Below are positions 21,275-30,129 of a DNA stretch of 32,901 nucleotides, one piece after another. The first letter of the stretch is position 1. The number at the start of each line of letters is the position of its first letter. The notes below the pieces were generated by a model. That model was not told where the DNA came from. It searched no databases and saw only the letters and a program-made list of their open reading frames with translations. Position numbers and translations under genes: made by a program. Origin of the DNA: Lachnospiraceae bacterium (lineage in GTDB: Bacteria > Bacillota > Clostridia > Lachnospirales > Lachnospiraceae); the NCBI GenBank assembly GCA_030524635.1, contig JAUNGG010000044.1, positions 1,133 to 34,033 of the forward strand, read 5' to 3'.

Positions 21275-24200
21275 ATGAGCGTAAAACGGATTTTTGTGGA
21301 AAAGAAGCCGGATTTTGCGGTAAAGGCAAAAGAGCTTCGGGAAGAGATTGAAAGCTACTTGGGAATCAGCAGCGTAACCGGCGTTCGTGTTCTGATTCGT
21401 TATGATATTGAAAATTTATCAGAAGAGACCTATCAGAAGGCTCTGGTCACCATCTTTTCTGAGCCGCCGGTTGATGATGTTTATGAGGAGGAGTTCCCGG
21501 TACAGGAAGGGGACAAGGTATTTTCTGTTGAGTACCTTCCAGGTCAGTTCGACCAGAGAGCTGATTCTGCCGAGCAGTGTGTGAAGCTGTTAAAAGAGGA
21601 TGAGGAGCCGGTCATCAAGTCTGCAACTACCTATGTGATCTCCGGAACCCTGTCAGATGAGCAGATTCAGGCAGTAAAGTCCTTCTGCATCAATCCGGTG
21701 GATTCCAGAGAGGCAGACGGGGCAAAGCCGGCTACCCTGGTGACAGAGTTTGAGACTCCGGCTGATGTGGCTATCTTTGACGGCTTCTGCGGGATGGAGG
21801 AGGAGGCTCTGAAGGAGCTTTATACATCCTTAAATCTGGCTATGACTTTCAAGGATTTCCTTCATATCCAGAACTATTTCCGCAAGGAGGAAAACCGTGA
21901 CCCGTCTGTGACGGAAATTCGTGTGCTGGATACCTACTGGTCTGACCACTGCCGCCACACCACCTTCTCCACAGAATTAAAAAATGTAACCTTTACAGAC
22001 GGCGATTACAAGCAGCCCATCGAAGATACCTATCATCAGTATCTGGCTGACCGTCAGGTGATCTATAAAGACCGGGATGACAAGTTCGTATGCCTGATGG
22101 ACCTGGCTCTGATGGGCATGAAGAAACTGCGTGCAGAAGGAAAGCTTCAGGATCTGGAGGTTTCTGAGGAGATCAATGCCTGCTCTATCGTGGTTCCGGT
22201 TACCATTGACGGCGTGACCGAGGAGTGGCTGGTCAATTTTAAGAATGAGACCCACAACCATCCAACCGAGATCGAGCCCTTCGGCGGCGCGGCCACCTGT
22301 CTGGGCGGCGCCATCCGCGACCCACTTTCCGGTCGTACCTATGTATATCAGGCAATGCGTGTCACCGGTGCAGCTGACCCCACCAAGCCATTAAGTGAGA
22401 CCCTTCACGGCAAGCTTCCTCAGAGAAAGATCGTGACAGAGGCGGCTCACGGCTACAGCTCCTACGGCAACCAGATCGGTCTGGCTACCGGCTATGTAAA
22501 GGAGATCTATCATCCGGGCTATGCAGCCAAGAGAATGGAGATCGGCGCTGTCATGGGTGCAGCTCCGAGAAAGGATGTGATCCGTGAGACCTCTGATCCA
22601 GGCGATATCATTATCCTGCTGGGCGGCAGAACCGGCCGTGACGGCATCGGCGGTGCTACCGGCTCCTCCAAGGTTCACACCGAGGCTTCCATCGAGGTCT
22701 GCGGCGCTGAGGTTCAGAAGGGGAATGCACCCACTGAGAGAAAGATCCAGAGAATGTTCCGCCGTCCGGAAGTTTCCAGCCTGATTAAGAAATGCAACGA
22801 TTTCGGTGCAGGCGGAGTTTCCGTAGCCATCGGCGAGCTGGCAGCCGGATTAAATATTGATTTGGACAAGGTTCCGAAGAAGTATGCAGGTCTGGACGGA
22901 ACGGAGATCGCCATCTCCGAGTCTCAGGAGCGTATGGCAGTTGTGGTTGATCCTAAGGATGTAGACCAGTTCTTGCAGTATGCGGCAGAGGAGAACCTGG
23001 AAGCCATCACCGTTGCAGTGGTAACAGAAAGCCCGCGTCTGGTAATGCATTGGAGAGGCAAGACCATCGTAGATTTAAGCCGTGCATTTCTGGATACCAA
23101 CGGTGCTCACCAGGAGGCAGATGTGACCCTGACCGTTCCTTCCAGAGAGGGCAATGTATTCCAGCGAAAAGAGATCGATGATGTAAAGAAGACCTGGATG
23201 AACCTGCTGGCATCCTTAAATGTGTGCTCCCAGAAGGGCCTTGTGGAGATGTTTGACGGCTCCATCGGTGCAGGAAGCGTGTTTATGCCTTACGGCGGAA
23301 AGTACCAGCTGACGGAGACGCAGGCTATGGTAGCCAAGCTTCCGGTGCTGAAGGGAACCACCGACACCGTTACCATGATGAGCTACGGCTTTGACCCCTA
23401 TCTGTCCAGCTGGAGTCCATACCATGGAGCCATCTATGCAGTGATTTCCTCAGTAGCTAAGATCGTGGCAGCAGGCGGTGATTTCAGTAAGATCCGCTTC
23501 ACTTTCCAGGAGTACTTCCAGAGAATGACTTCCGACCCGACCCGCTGGAGCCAGCCATTCTCCGCATTGTTAGGTGCTTACAATGCTCAGATCGGCTTCG
23601 GCCTGCCCTCCATCGGCGGCAAGGATTCCATGTCCGGAACCTTCGATGATGCAGCCCACGGTGAGATCAATGTACCGCCGACCCTGGTTTCCTTTGCAGT
23701 AGATGTGGCCAGTCACAAGACCATCATCACTCCAGAATTCAAGAAGCCAGGCAGCAAGCTGGTAGTATTTAAGATTCAGAGAAATGAATATGATCTGCCG
23801 GATTACGGCCAGATCATGGATGGATATACAAAGCTTCACCAGGACATCAAGGCCGGCAGGATCATTTCTGCCTATGCGGTGGAGGGCCATGGCCTGGCAG
23901 AGGCAGTCAGCAAGATGGCATTCGGCAACAAGCTTGGTGTAAAGATCGAGCACAATGTAGATCCGAGAGATTTCTTTGCAGCAGACTGGGGCTCCATCCT
24001 CTGCGAGGTGCCGGACGGCAAGGTAGGCGAGCTTTCCATCTCCTACACGCTGATCGGTGAGGTGACAGACAGAGGCGTATTCGAGTACGGTCCGGTGACC
24101 ATCACCATGGACGAGGCATTGAATGCATGGAACCAAACGCTGGAGAATGTATTCCCCACTCAGTCCGGCGTAAAGCAGACGGAAGTGCCCCAGGGCGTAT

Positions 24201-25045
24201 TCAAGGCAGAGCCGGACAGTATCTATGTCTGCAGCCACAAGCTGTCACAGCCGAGAGTATTTATCCCTGTATTCCCAGGCACCAACTGCGAATACGACAG
24301 TACTAAGGCATTTGAGCGTGCAGGGGCAAAGGTGGTTACCAGGGTATTTAAGAACCTGTCTGCACAGGATATCCGTGATTCTGTTGAGGAGTATAAGAAG
24401 GAGATTGCAAAAGCGCAGATTGTCATGTTCCCAGGCGGCTTCTCCGCAGGTGATGAGCCGGAGGGCTCTGCAAAGTTCTTTGCCACCGTATTCCGCAACA
24501 GCGTGATCAAGGAGGAGATCGAGAAGCTGATTCATGAGCGTGACGGTCTGATGTTAGGTATCTGCAACGGCTTCCAGGCGCTGATCAAGTTAGGTCTGGT
24601 TCCGGAGGGCTGCATCACCGAGCAGCATGCAGATTCCCCGACCTTGGCTATGAACACTATCGGACGGCATATCTCCAAGATGGTTTACACCAAGGTGGTT
24701 ACCAATAAATCCCCATGGCTCCAGGGTGCAGAGCTGGGCGGTGTATACTGCAACCCGGCATCTCACGGCGAAGGTCGTTTCGTGGCAAACGATGCATGGC
24801 TGAAGAAGCTGTTTGCCAATGGACAGGTTGCCACCCAGTATGTGAATGACAAGGGCGAGGCTACCATGGATGAGTTCTGGAATCCCAACGGCTCCTACAT
24901 GGCCATCGAAGGCATCACCAGCCCAGATGGAAGGATCCTGGGCAAAATGGCACATTCTGAGCGCCGGGGTGAGGCTGTTGCCATGAATATTTATGGCGAG
25001 CAGGATATGAAGATCTTCGAGTCTGGTGTGAAGTATTTTAAGTAG
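21275..25045 (+). CDS. purL: Phosphoribosylformylglycinamidine synthase, single-chain
   Basis: Fourth step of purine synthesis: FGAR, glutamine and ATP give FGAM. The protein has 1256 residues from ATG 21275, with AGGAGG at 21261-21266; the frame is open further upstream, but that part crosses the terminator and is not used. The chain holds the N-terminal PurS-like part, a linker, two AIR-synthase-like halves and a C-terminal glutaminase. Visible signatures are DTYWSDHCRHTTF, ETHNHPTEIEPFGGAATC, GGKDSMSGT, and in the glutaminase PGTNCEYD, nucleophile Cys in LGICNGFQ and the HGEGRF His/Glu. This is the large fused form, not the separate PurQ/PurL/PurS seen in Bacillus. No guanine riboswitch core is seen in the leader. 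Confidence 0.95.
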   Translation: MSVKRIFVEKKPDFAVKAKELREEIESYLGISSVTGVRVLIRYDIENLSEETYQKALVTIFSEPPVDDVYEEEFPVQEGDKVFSVEYLPGQFDQRADSAEQCVKLLKEDEEPVIKSATTYVISGTLSDEQIQAVKSFCINPVDSREADGAKPATLVTEFETPADVAIFDGFCGMEEEALKELYTSLNLAMTFKDFLHIQNYFRKEENRDPSVTEIRVLDTYWSDHCRHTTFSTELKNVTFTDGDYKQPIEDTYHQYLADRQVIYKDRDDKFVCLMDLALMGMKKLRAEGKLQDLEVSEEINACSIVVPVTIDGVTEEWLVNFKNETHNHPTEIEPFGGAATCLGGAIRDPLSGRTYVYQAMRVTGAADPTKPLSETLHGKLPQRKIVTEAAHGYSSYGNQIGLATGYVKEIYHPGYAAKRMEIGAVMGAAPRKDVIRETSDPGDIIILLGGRTGRDGIGGATGSSKVHTEASIEVCGAEVQKGNAPTERKIQRMFRRPEVSSLIKKCNDFGAGGVSVAIGELAAGLNIDLDKVPKKYAGLDGTEIAISESQERMAVVVDPKDVDQFLQYAAEENLEAITVAVVTESPRLVMHWRGKTIVDLSRAFLDTNGAHQEADVTLTVPSREGNVFQRKEIDDVKKTWMNLLASLNVCSQKGLVEMFDGSIGAGSVFMPYGGKYQLTETQAMVAKLPVLKGTTDTVTMMSYGFDPYLSSWSPYHGAIYAVISSVAKIVAAGGDFSKIRFTFQEYFQRMTSDPTRWSQPFSALLGAYNAQIGFGLPSIGGKDSMSGTFDDAAHGEINVPPTLVSFAVDVASHKTIITPEFKKPGSKLVVFKIQRNEYDLPDYGQIMDGYTKLHQDIKAGRIISAYAVEGHGLAEAVSKMAFGNKLGVKIEHNVDPRDFFAADWGSILCEVPDGKVGELSISYTLIGEVTDRGVFEYGPVTITMDEALNAWNQTLENVFPTQSGVKQTEVPQGVFKAEPDSIYVCSHKLSQPRVFIPVFPGTNCEYDSTKAFERAGAKVVTRVFKNLSAQDIRDSVEEYKKEIAKAQIVMFPGGFSAGDEPEGSAKFFATVFRNSVIKEEIEKLIHERDGLMLGICNGFQALIKLGLVPEGCITEQHADSPTLAMNTIGRHISKMVYTKVVTNKSPWLQGAELGGVYCNPASHGEGRFVANDAWLKKLFANGQVATQYVNDKGEATMDEFWNPNGSYMAIEGITSPDGRILGKMAHSERRGEAVAMNIYGEQDMKIFESGVKYFK

Positions 25046-25073
25046 GAATTGTTTGATGATGGGCGAAGGGCCC

Positions 25074-25211
25074 GCATCGATCGAGGAGCCTCCCTGTTCA
25101 GCGCGCTCTCGCTCTGTCCAGCGCGTAACGGTACGTAAGGTGCGTGAAAGACCGCACCTTACGTACCGACGGGCTGAAAAGGCATTCACAGGGAGGCTCC
25201 CCGCCCGATGC
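25074..25211. repeat. Large nested palindromic element
   Basis: Outer arms 25074-25097 and 25188-25211 (24 bases each) are inverted repeats that differ at about four positions near the outer end; the inner 13 bases (GGAGCCTCCCTGT) match exactly. Inside, 25129-25144 and 25153-25168 form a second, perfect 16-bp inverted repeat around an 8-base loop. The element is GC-rich, lies 28 bases after the purL stop and codes for nothing I recognise. It is the main content of the gene-free stretch 25046-25573. It could be a non-autonomous mobile or REP-like element, or a processed RNA structure. Confidence 0.85.
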
Positions 25212-25275
25212 TGCTGGATTGGCAGAATATCAGGAACTTCCGGGGCAGTTTGACCAGTATTGCAGGGTAGCTTGA
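25210..25275 (+). pseudogene. Short purL-like relic
   Basis: A short open frame ends at TGA 25273-25275 and contains EYQELPGQFDQ. The N-terminal region of PurL has EYLPGQFDQ (around 21529-21556). At the DNA level 18 of 21 bases agree (25237-25257 with 21536-21556). There is no start codon or ribosome binding site. It may be a scrap of a former gene or chance. Confidence 0.25.
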
Positions 25276-25321
25276 GAGAGAAAGCAAGGATATCAGCGGA
25301 GATATTTAAAAAATAGGAAAT

Positions 25322-25369
25322 AAGAATCAGCATCCTTCACTGTGGAATACGGTTGGGATGCTGTTTCTT
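25322..25369 (+). terminator. Probable purL terminator-like hairpin
   Basis: CAGCATCC (25328-25335) pairs with GGATGCTG (25356-25363), extended by AAGAA with TTCTT across a mismatch, with a 20-base loop. There is no long T run after the stem, so termination strength is uncertain. Confidence 0.5.
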
Positions 25370-25393
25370 ACTTATAAAAATGCAGATTTTCAC

Positions 25394-25422
25394 TTGACAG
25401 AAAGCGGGAATTACGGTATGCT
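25394..25422 (+). promoter_or_regulatory. lysC promoter
   Basis: TTGACA (25394-25399), 17-base spacer, TATGCT (25417-25422). The leader to ATG 25574 is about 145 bases. It holds a small GGCCTG/CAGGCC hairpin but no recognisable lysine riboswitch or T-box. Confidence 0.75.
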
Positions 25423-25573
25423 TTTCGCTAAAAGCGGTATGGTGTATGCTGTAACCGGACAAAAGTGTGCGGAATGCGGACTTGCCGCTTGCGGCCTGAA
25501 AAATCAAACAGGCCAGCCGGCATTATCATATCATAAAAAATCAAGACAATGTAACACGAGGAGAGAAGAAGCA

Positions 25574-26893
25574 ATGAAAAAGGTTGTGAAGTTTGGCGGC
25601 AGCTCATTAGCCAGCGCAAAGCAGTTTAAGAAGGTAGGAGATATCATCCGTGCCGATAAATCCAGACGGTATGTGGTTCCGTCTGCACCGGGTAAGCGCA
25701 ATGACAAGGATGAGAAGGTAACGGACCTTTTATATCAGTGCTATGATGCAGCTTCGGAGGGAAGAAGCTATAAGAAGATCCTGGAAAAGATTAAGAACCG
25801 GTATGAGGAGATCATCGAGGGCCTGAATGTAAATTTAAGCCTGGATCATGAGTTTGCCAATATCGAGGAAAACTTTGTAAATAAAGTAGGAAGAGATTAT
25901 GCGGCATCCAGAGGTGAGTATTTAAATGGTATGATCATGGCGGCTTACCTGGGGTATGAGTTTATCGATGCAGCCGAGGTGATCTTCTTTGATGAGAACG
26001 GCAATTTTGAGGCAGACAGCACCAATAAGGAGCTGAGTGAGCGTCTGGAGCACGTGGAGCGGGCGGTGATTCCGGGATTTTACGGATCCAAGCATGACGG
26101 TTCCATTAAGACCTTCTCCAGAGGCGGCTCCGATGTGACTGGCTCCATCGTGGCGAAGGCCATTCATGCAGATATGTATGAGAACTGGACCGATGTATCC
26201 GGTTTCCTGGTAGCAGACCCCAGGATTATCAAGAATCCGGAGGTAATTGAGACGATTACCTATAAGGAGCTTCGTGAGCTGGCCTACATGGGTGCAAGCG
26301 TACTTCATGAGGATGCCATCTTCCCGGTACGCAAGGAGGGCATTCCCATTAATATCCGCAATACCAACCGGCCGGAGGATAAGGGCACGCTGATCGTGGA
26401 GAGCACTGTCCGCAAGCCACGTTACACCATCACTGGTATTGCCGGAAAGAAGGGCTTCTGCTCGATTAATATTGAGAAGGCCATGATGAATTCGGAGGTT
26501 GGGTTTGGGAGAAAGGTTTTGGAGGTGTTTGAGGATTTTGGTGTTTCCTTCGAGCACATGCCTTCCGGCATCGACACCATGACGGTTCTGGTACATCAGT
26601 CTGAGTTTGAAGAGTTTGAGCAGTCTGTGATCGCTGGGATCCACCGGGCGGTGAATCCGGATTTTGTGGAGATGGAATCCGACCTGGCACTGATTGCAGT
26701 TGTTGGGAGAGGAATGAAGGCTTCCAGAGGTACTGCCGGAAGAATTTTCGCAGCCCTGGCTCACGCCCGGATCAATGTCAAGATGATCGATCAGGGCTCC
26801 AGTGAACTGAACATCATCATCGGCGTTAAGGATGCAGATTTCGAGACGGCCATCAAGGCGATCTACGATATCTTTATTACTACGGAGATATAA
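25574..26893 (+). CDS. lysC: Aspartate kinase
   Basis: Phosphorylates aspartate, the first step to lysine, methionine, threonine and diaminopimelate. The protein has 439 residues from ATG 25574, with GAGGAGAG upstream; the frame is open for 72 more codons 5', but that part spans the promoter and is rejected. The kinase domain starts KFGGSSLAS; TFSRGGSDVTGS and the WTDVSGF region bind ATP and aspartate. Two C-terminal ACT domains (from about residue 300, ITGIAGKKGFCSINIEK and ALIAVVGRGM) imply feedback inhibition by an amino acid. It is monocistronic and closed by a strong terminator. Which amino acid inhibits it cannot be told from the sequence. Confidence 0.94.
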   Translation: MKKVVKFGGSSLASAKQFKKVGDIIRADKSRRYVVPSAPGKRNDKDEKVTDLLYQCYDAASEGRSYKKILEKIKNRYEEIIEGLNVNLSLDHEFANIEENFVNKVGRDYAASRGEYLNGMIMAAYLGYEFIDAAEVIFFDENGNFEADSTNKELSERLEHVERAVIPGFYGSKHDGSIKTFSRGGSDVTGSIVAKAIHADMYENWTDVSGFLVADPRIIKNPEVIETITYKELRELAYMGASVLHEDAIFPVRKEGIPINIRNTNRPEDKGTLIVESTVRKPRYTITGIAGKKGFCSINIEKAMMNSEVGFGRKVLEVFEDFGVSFEHMPSGIDTMTVLVHQSEFEEFEQSVIAGIHRAVNPDFVEMESDLALIAVVGRGMKASRGTAGRIFAALAHARINVKMIDQGSSELNIIIGVKDADFETAIKAIYDIFITTEI

Positions 26894-26943
26894 TGAATAA
26901 ATGACAGATTGGAAGTATCTGCTTATTATACAGAACAAGGATG

Positions 26944-26983
26944 ACCGCTGGCCGGAAGGCCGGTGGTTTTCTTTTCTTTTTTT
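26944..26983 (+). terminator. lysC terminator
   Basis: ACCGCTGGCC (26944-26953) pairs with GGCCGGTGGT (26958-26967) around a GGAA loop, followed by a long T-rich tract. Confidence 0.92.
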
Positions 26984-27153
26984 GTGATGCCGCTTCCATT
27001 TTCTGGCATTCTGTGATATGATGAAAGAAGCAGATAGTTCGTGGCAAAACTATAGTAAAATATACCTATGCATATGCTTTTAAGGTGCATCAGCAGAATG
27101 CATGTATATAAAAACAGCAGACAATGCGGGAAAATGAAAAGGAGGAGAGCAGT

Positions 27154-28677
27154 ATGTTGGAGAAGATCGATCTGTCGGTCACAGTGAAGAAGGATGTGTT
27201 TAAGGCTGCCATGGAGGAGATGGAGACGAAGCTGGGGCTTTTACAGCGCCAGTGCAAGGAGGCCGGGATTCCGGTGATGATCCTGTTTGAAGGGATGGGG
27301 GCTGCCGGAAAGGGAACCCAGATCAACCGCCTGATCCAGGCTATGGATCCCAGAGGCTTTTCGGTTTATGCAAGCAGCCGCCCCACAGAGGAGGAGAAGT
27401 ACCGTCCGTTCCTGTGGCAGTATTGGACCAAAACTCCGGCAAAGGGGAGAATCACCATCTTTGACCGCAGCTGGTACCGCCGGGTGCAGGTGGACCGCTT
27501 TGACGGCCTGACCGATGAGGCAAGCCTTCCAAGTGCCTTCCAGGATATTTTATCTTTTGAAAAGCAGCTTACCGATGATGGAACGGTTATTATTAAGCTG
27601 TTCCTCTATATCTCCAAGGAGGAGCAGAAGAAGCGGTTTAAGAAGCTGGCAGACTCGAAGGAGACGGCATGGCGCGTCAGCGATTCGGACTGGGCGCGGA
27701 ATAAAGACTATGACCGGTATTTAAAGATTAATGAGGAGATGCTGGAGCGCACTGAGACCGAGTATGCGCCCTGGACCATCATCGAGGCAACGGACCGGAA
27801 TTATGCCGCTATGAAGATCATGTCCACGGTTACCAGCCGTCTGGCGTACGAGCTGGAGAAGAAGCAGGAGGCAAAGGAGGCTGCAAAGCGTTCTGTTCCC
27901 AAGACCGTTCCGTCTGACAAGTACAAGAACGGCGTTCTCTCCGGAATCGATTTATCCAAGAAGCTGACTCAGAGCCAGTATAAGAAGGAGCTTGACCAGC
28001 TTCAGAAGCGCCTGGAGATCCTTCACAGTGAGCTGTACCGGCTGCGGATTCCGGTAGTGCTGGGCTTTGAGGGCTGGGATGCAGGAGGAAAGGGCGGCGC
28101 CATCAAGCGTCTGACCAGCCGTCTGGACCCGAGAGGCTATCAGGTAAATCCTACTGCTTCTCCTAATGATATCGAGAAGGTCCACCACTATCTGTGGCGG
28201 TTCTGGAATAATGTGCCGAAGGCAGGTCATATTGCCATTTTTGACCGCACCTGGTACGGCCGCGTGATGGTAGAGCGTATCGAAGGCTTCTGTACGGAGG
28301 CAGAGTGGAAGCGGGCCTACCAGGAGATCAATGAGATGGAAGCCCATATGGCTAACGCAGGCGCCGTGGTGCTGAAATTCTGGCTTCACATTGATAAGGA
28401 TGAGCAGGAGCGCCGGTTTAAGGAGCGCATGGAGAATCCGGCCAAGCAGTGGAAGATCACGGATGAGGACTGGAGAAACCGGGAAAAGTGGGATCTTTAT
28501 GAGGAAGCTGTCAATGAGATGCTGGTGCGCACCTCCACCACTTATGCGCCTTGGATCGTGGTGGAAGGAAATGACAAGTACTATGCCCGGGTGAAGGTAG
28601 TGAAGACAGTAGTGGAAGCGCTGGAGAAGAAGATCAAGGAAGTGAAAAAGGCGCAGAAGGGCAAACCGGAGAAGTGA
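27154..28677 (+). CDS. Two-domain polyphosphate kinase 2 (polyphosphate:AMP phosphotransferase type)
   Basis: Protein of 507 residues from ATG 27154, with AAAAGGAGGAG upstream. It is two PPK2 domains in tandem. Domain 1 (about 20-245) has FEGMGAAGKGTQ and FDRSWYRRV. Domain 2 (about 280-500) has FEGWDAGGKGGA and FDRTWYGRV. Tandem PPK2 proteins (class II) transfer phosphate from polyphosphate to AMP. The Walker A Asp that activates the acceptor phosphate is present in domain 2 (Asp309) but is Gly49 in domain 1, so catalysis probably rests on domain 2. The C-terminus is Lys-rich. The TGA stop at 28675-28677 is followed in frame by 60 more open codons with a repeat. The promoter is not clear; a weak TTCCAT-17-TATGAT lies at 26994-27022. 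Confidence 0.92.
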   Translation: MLEKIDLSVTVKKDVFKAAMEEMETKLGLLQRQCKEAGIPVMILFEGMGAAGKGTQINRLIQAMDPRGFSVYASSRPTEEEKYRPFLWQYWTKTPAKGRITIFDRSWYRRVQVDRFDGLTDEASLPSAFQDILSFEKQLTDDGTVIIKLFLYISKEEQKKRFKKLADSKETAWRVSDSDWARNKDYDRYLKINEEMLERTETEYAPWTIIEATDRNYAAMKIMSTVTSRLAYELEKKQEAKEAAKRSVPKTVPSDKYKNGVLSGIDLSKKLTQSQYKKELDQLQKRLEILHSELYRLRIPVVLGFEGWDAGGKGGAIKRLTSRLDPRGYQVNPTASPNDIEKVHHYLWRFWNNVPKAGHIAIFDRTWYGRVMVERIEGFCTEAEWKRAYQEINEMEAHMANAGAVVLKFWLHIDKDEQERRFKERMENPAKQWKITDEDWRNREKWDLYEEAVNEMLVRTSTTYAPWIVVEGNDKYYARVKVVKTVVEALEKKIKEVKKAQKGKPEK

Positions 28678-28695
28678 AGCCGGCAGGAGCTGTCT

Positions 28696-28782
28696 GAAAA
28701 TACAGAACGAGCGGAAAATGCGGAATTGACTGGAAACACAGAACAGGCGGAAAATGCGGAATTGGCTGAAAGCACAGAATTG
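28696..28782 (+). repeat. 36-bp tandem repeat downstream of PPK2
   Basis: Copies at 28696-28731 and 28732-28767 and a partial third to 28782. In the PPK2 reading frame they read ENTERAENAELT, GNTEQAENAELA, ESTEL. The stretch is an acidic, Asn/Glu/Thr-rich low-complexity tail separated from PPK2 by one TGA codon. Confidence 0.75.
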
Positions 28783-28858
28783 TCAGTAAATGCCGGATCC
28801 ACCGGAAGCACAGGACCAGTCAGGAAAACAGAAACGAAAGACAGGAAGACAAGGATCT

Positions 28859-30103
28859 ATGAGCAGAGTAATCGTAATCGGAGGTGGGGCGGCCGGCATG
28901 ATGGCCGCCGTGTCCGCCGCTATGGCAGGCCATGAGACGGCTTTATACGAGAAAAACGAAAAGCTGGGAAAGAAGCTTTACATCACAGGCAAGGGGCGCT
29001 GCAATGTGACCAATGCCTGTGATATGGAGGAGCTGTTTCAGGGAGTGGTGACCAACCGGAAATTCCTGTACAGCAGCTTTTACCGCTTTACCAATCAGGA
29101 CTTGATGGACTTTTTTCAGCAGCACGGCTGCCGCCTTAAGGTGGAGCGGGGAAACCGGGTCTTTCCTGCATCGGATAAGTCATCGGATATTATCAGCACT
29201 TTGAGCAGAGTCTTACGGGAGCTTCTGGTGGAGGTTCATCTTAGGGAAGAAGCAGAGGGCCTTGTGATCCGGGATGGGCGGTGCAGAGGGGTGCGCTTGA
29301 AAAGCCTTCGAGGTACAAGGGAGGTCCTGGCAGATGCGGTGATCGTGGCCACTGGCGGCCTTTCCTATCCCGCCACCGGCTCTACCGGGGACGGCTATCA
29401 GTGGGCCGAAGAAAGCGGGCACCAGGTAACAGAGCTTTCTCCGGCCCTGGTTCCTTTTGAGCTTCTGGAGGCGGATGCCAGGGAGCTTCAGGGATTGTCC
29501 CTTAAAAATATTGAGGCCAGCGTCTTAAAGGGAGAGAAGGAGCTTTACCGGGAGTTTGGGGAAATGCTGTTTACCCATTTCGGCGTCAGCGGCCCGGTGA
29601 TCCTGTCTGCCAGCAGCTTTGTGGCCAGGGAGCTGAAGAAGCAGCGCCTTACCCTGTCCATCGACTTAAAGCCTGCGCTCAGCCCGGAACAGCTGGATGA
29701 CCGGATCCTGCGGGATTTTGAGGAAGAAAAGAATAAACAGTTTAAAAATTCTCTTTCCCGCCTGTTGCCAGCTAAGCTGATTCCTGTTATGATAAAAAGA
29801 AGCGGAATTCACCCGGACAAAAAGGTAAATGAGATCACCAGGGAAGAGCGCCGCCAGCTTGTGGAGGCGCTGAAGGGGATGCGCTTTACCATTACAGGTC
29901 TCCGGGAGTTTAAGGAAGCTATCATTACCCAGGGCGGGATCTCGGTAAAGGATGTGAATCCTTCCACTATGGAGTCTAAGAAGGTGCCTGGCCTGTACTT
30001 TGCAGGCGAGGTGCTGGATCTGGATGCGGTTACCGGAGGATTTAATCTGCAGATCGCCTGGTCTACCGGGTGGACGGCAGGAGCTTCTGTTCCGTATGAG
30101 TAG
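28859..30103 (+). CDS. HI0933/BaiN-like FAD flavoprotein
   Basis: Protein of 414 residues. The start is ATG 28859 (MSRVIVIGGGAAGMMAA); the frame extends 5' but without domain content. The N-terminal Rossmann motif GGGAAG binds FAD. GKGRCNVTNACDMEEL, VIVATGGLSYPATGSTGDGY and the C-terminal YFAGEVLDLDAVTGGFNLQ followed by WSTG are signatures of the HI0933 (YhiN/BaiN) family of NAD(P)/FAD proteins. The cytoplasmic substrate is unknown. BaiN has been linked to bile acid dehydroxylation, but the family is far wider than that, so no bile acid role is claimed. It lies 26 bases upstream of cmk and is probably in one operon with cmk, ispH and rpsA. Confidence 0.9.
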   Translation: MSRVIVIGGGAAGMMAAVSAAMAGHETALYEKNEKLGKKLYITGKGRCNVTNACDMEELFQGVVTNRKFLYSSFYRFTNQDLMDFFQQHGCRLKVERGNRVFPASDKSSDIISTLSRVLRELLVEVHLREEAEGLVIRDGRCRGVRLKSLRGTREVLADAVIVATGGLSYPATGSTGDGYQWAEESGHQVTELSPALVPFELLEADARELQGLSLKNIEASVLKGEKELYREFGEMLFTHFGVSGPVILSASSFVARELKKQRLTLSIDLKPALSPEQLDDRILRDFEEEKNKQFKNSLSRLLPAKLIPVMIKRSGIHPDKKVNEITREERRQLVEALKGMRFTITGLREFKEAIITQGGISVKDVNPSTMESKKVPGLYFAGEVLDLDAVTGGFNLQIAWSTGWTAGASVPYE

Positions 30104-30129
30104 AGAAAAATTGAAAGAGGATATTTTAT

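Noticed and set aside
25423..25573. Lysine riboswitch or T-box in the lysC leader
   Set aside because: The leader is short and lacks the conserved cores of either class; only a small GGCCTG/CAGGCC hairpin is visible.
25358..25573. N-terminal extension of aspartate kinase
   Set aside because: The frame is open, but it spans a consensus promoter and the protein's normal start KKVVKFGGSS has a good ribosome binding site.
28859..30103. Bile-acid role for the BaiN-like flavoprotein
   Set aside because: The HI0933 family is present in most bacteria and no bai genes are nearby.
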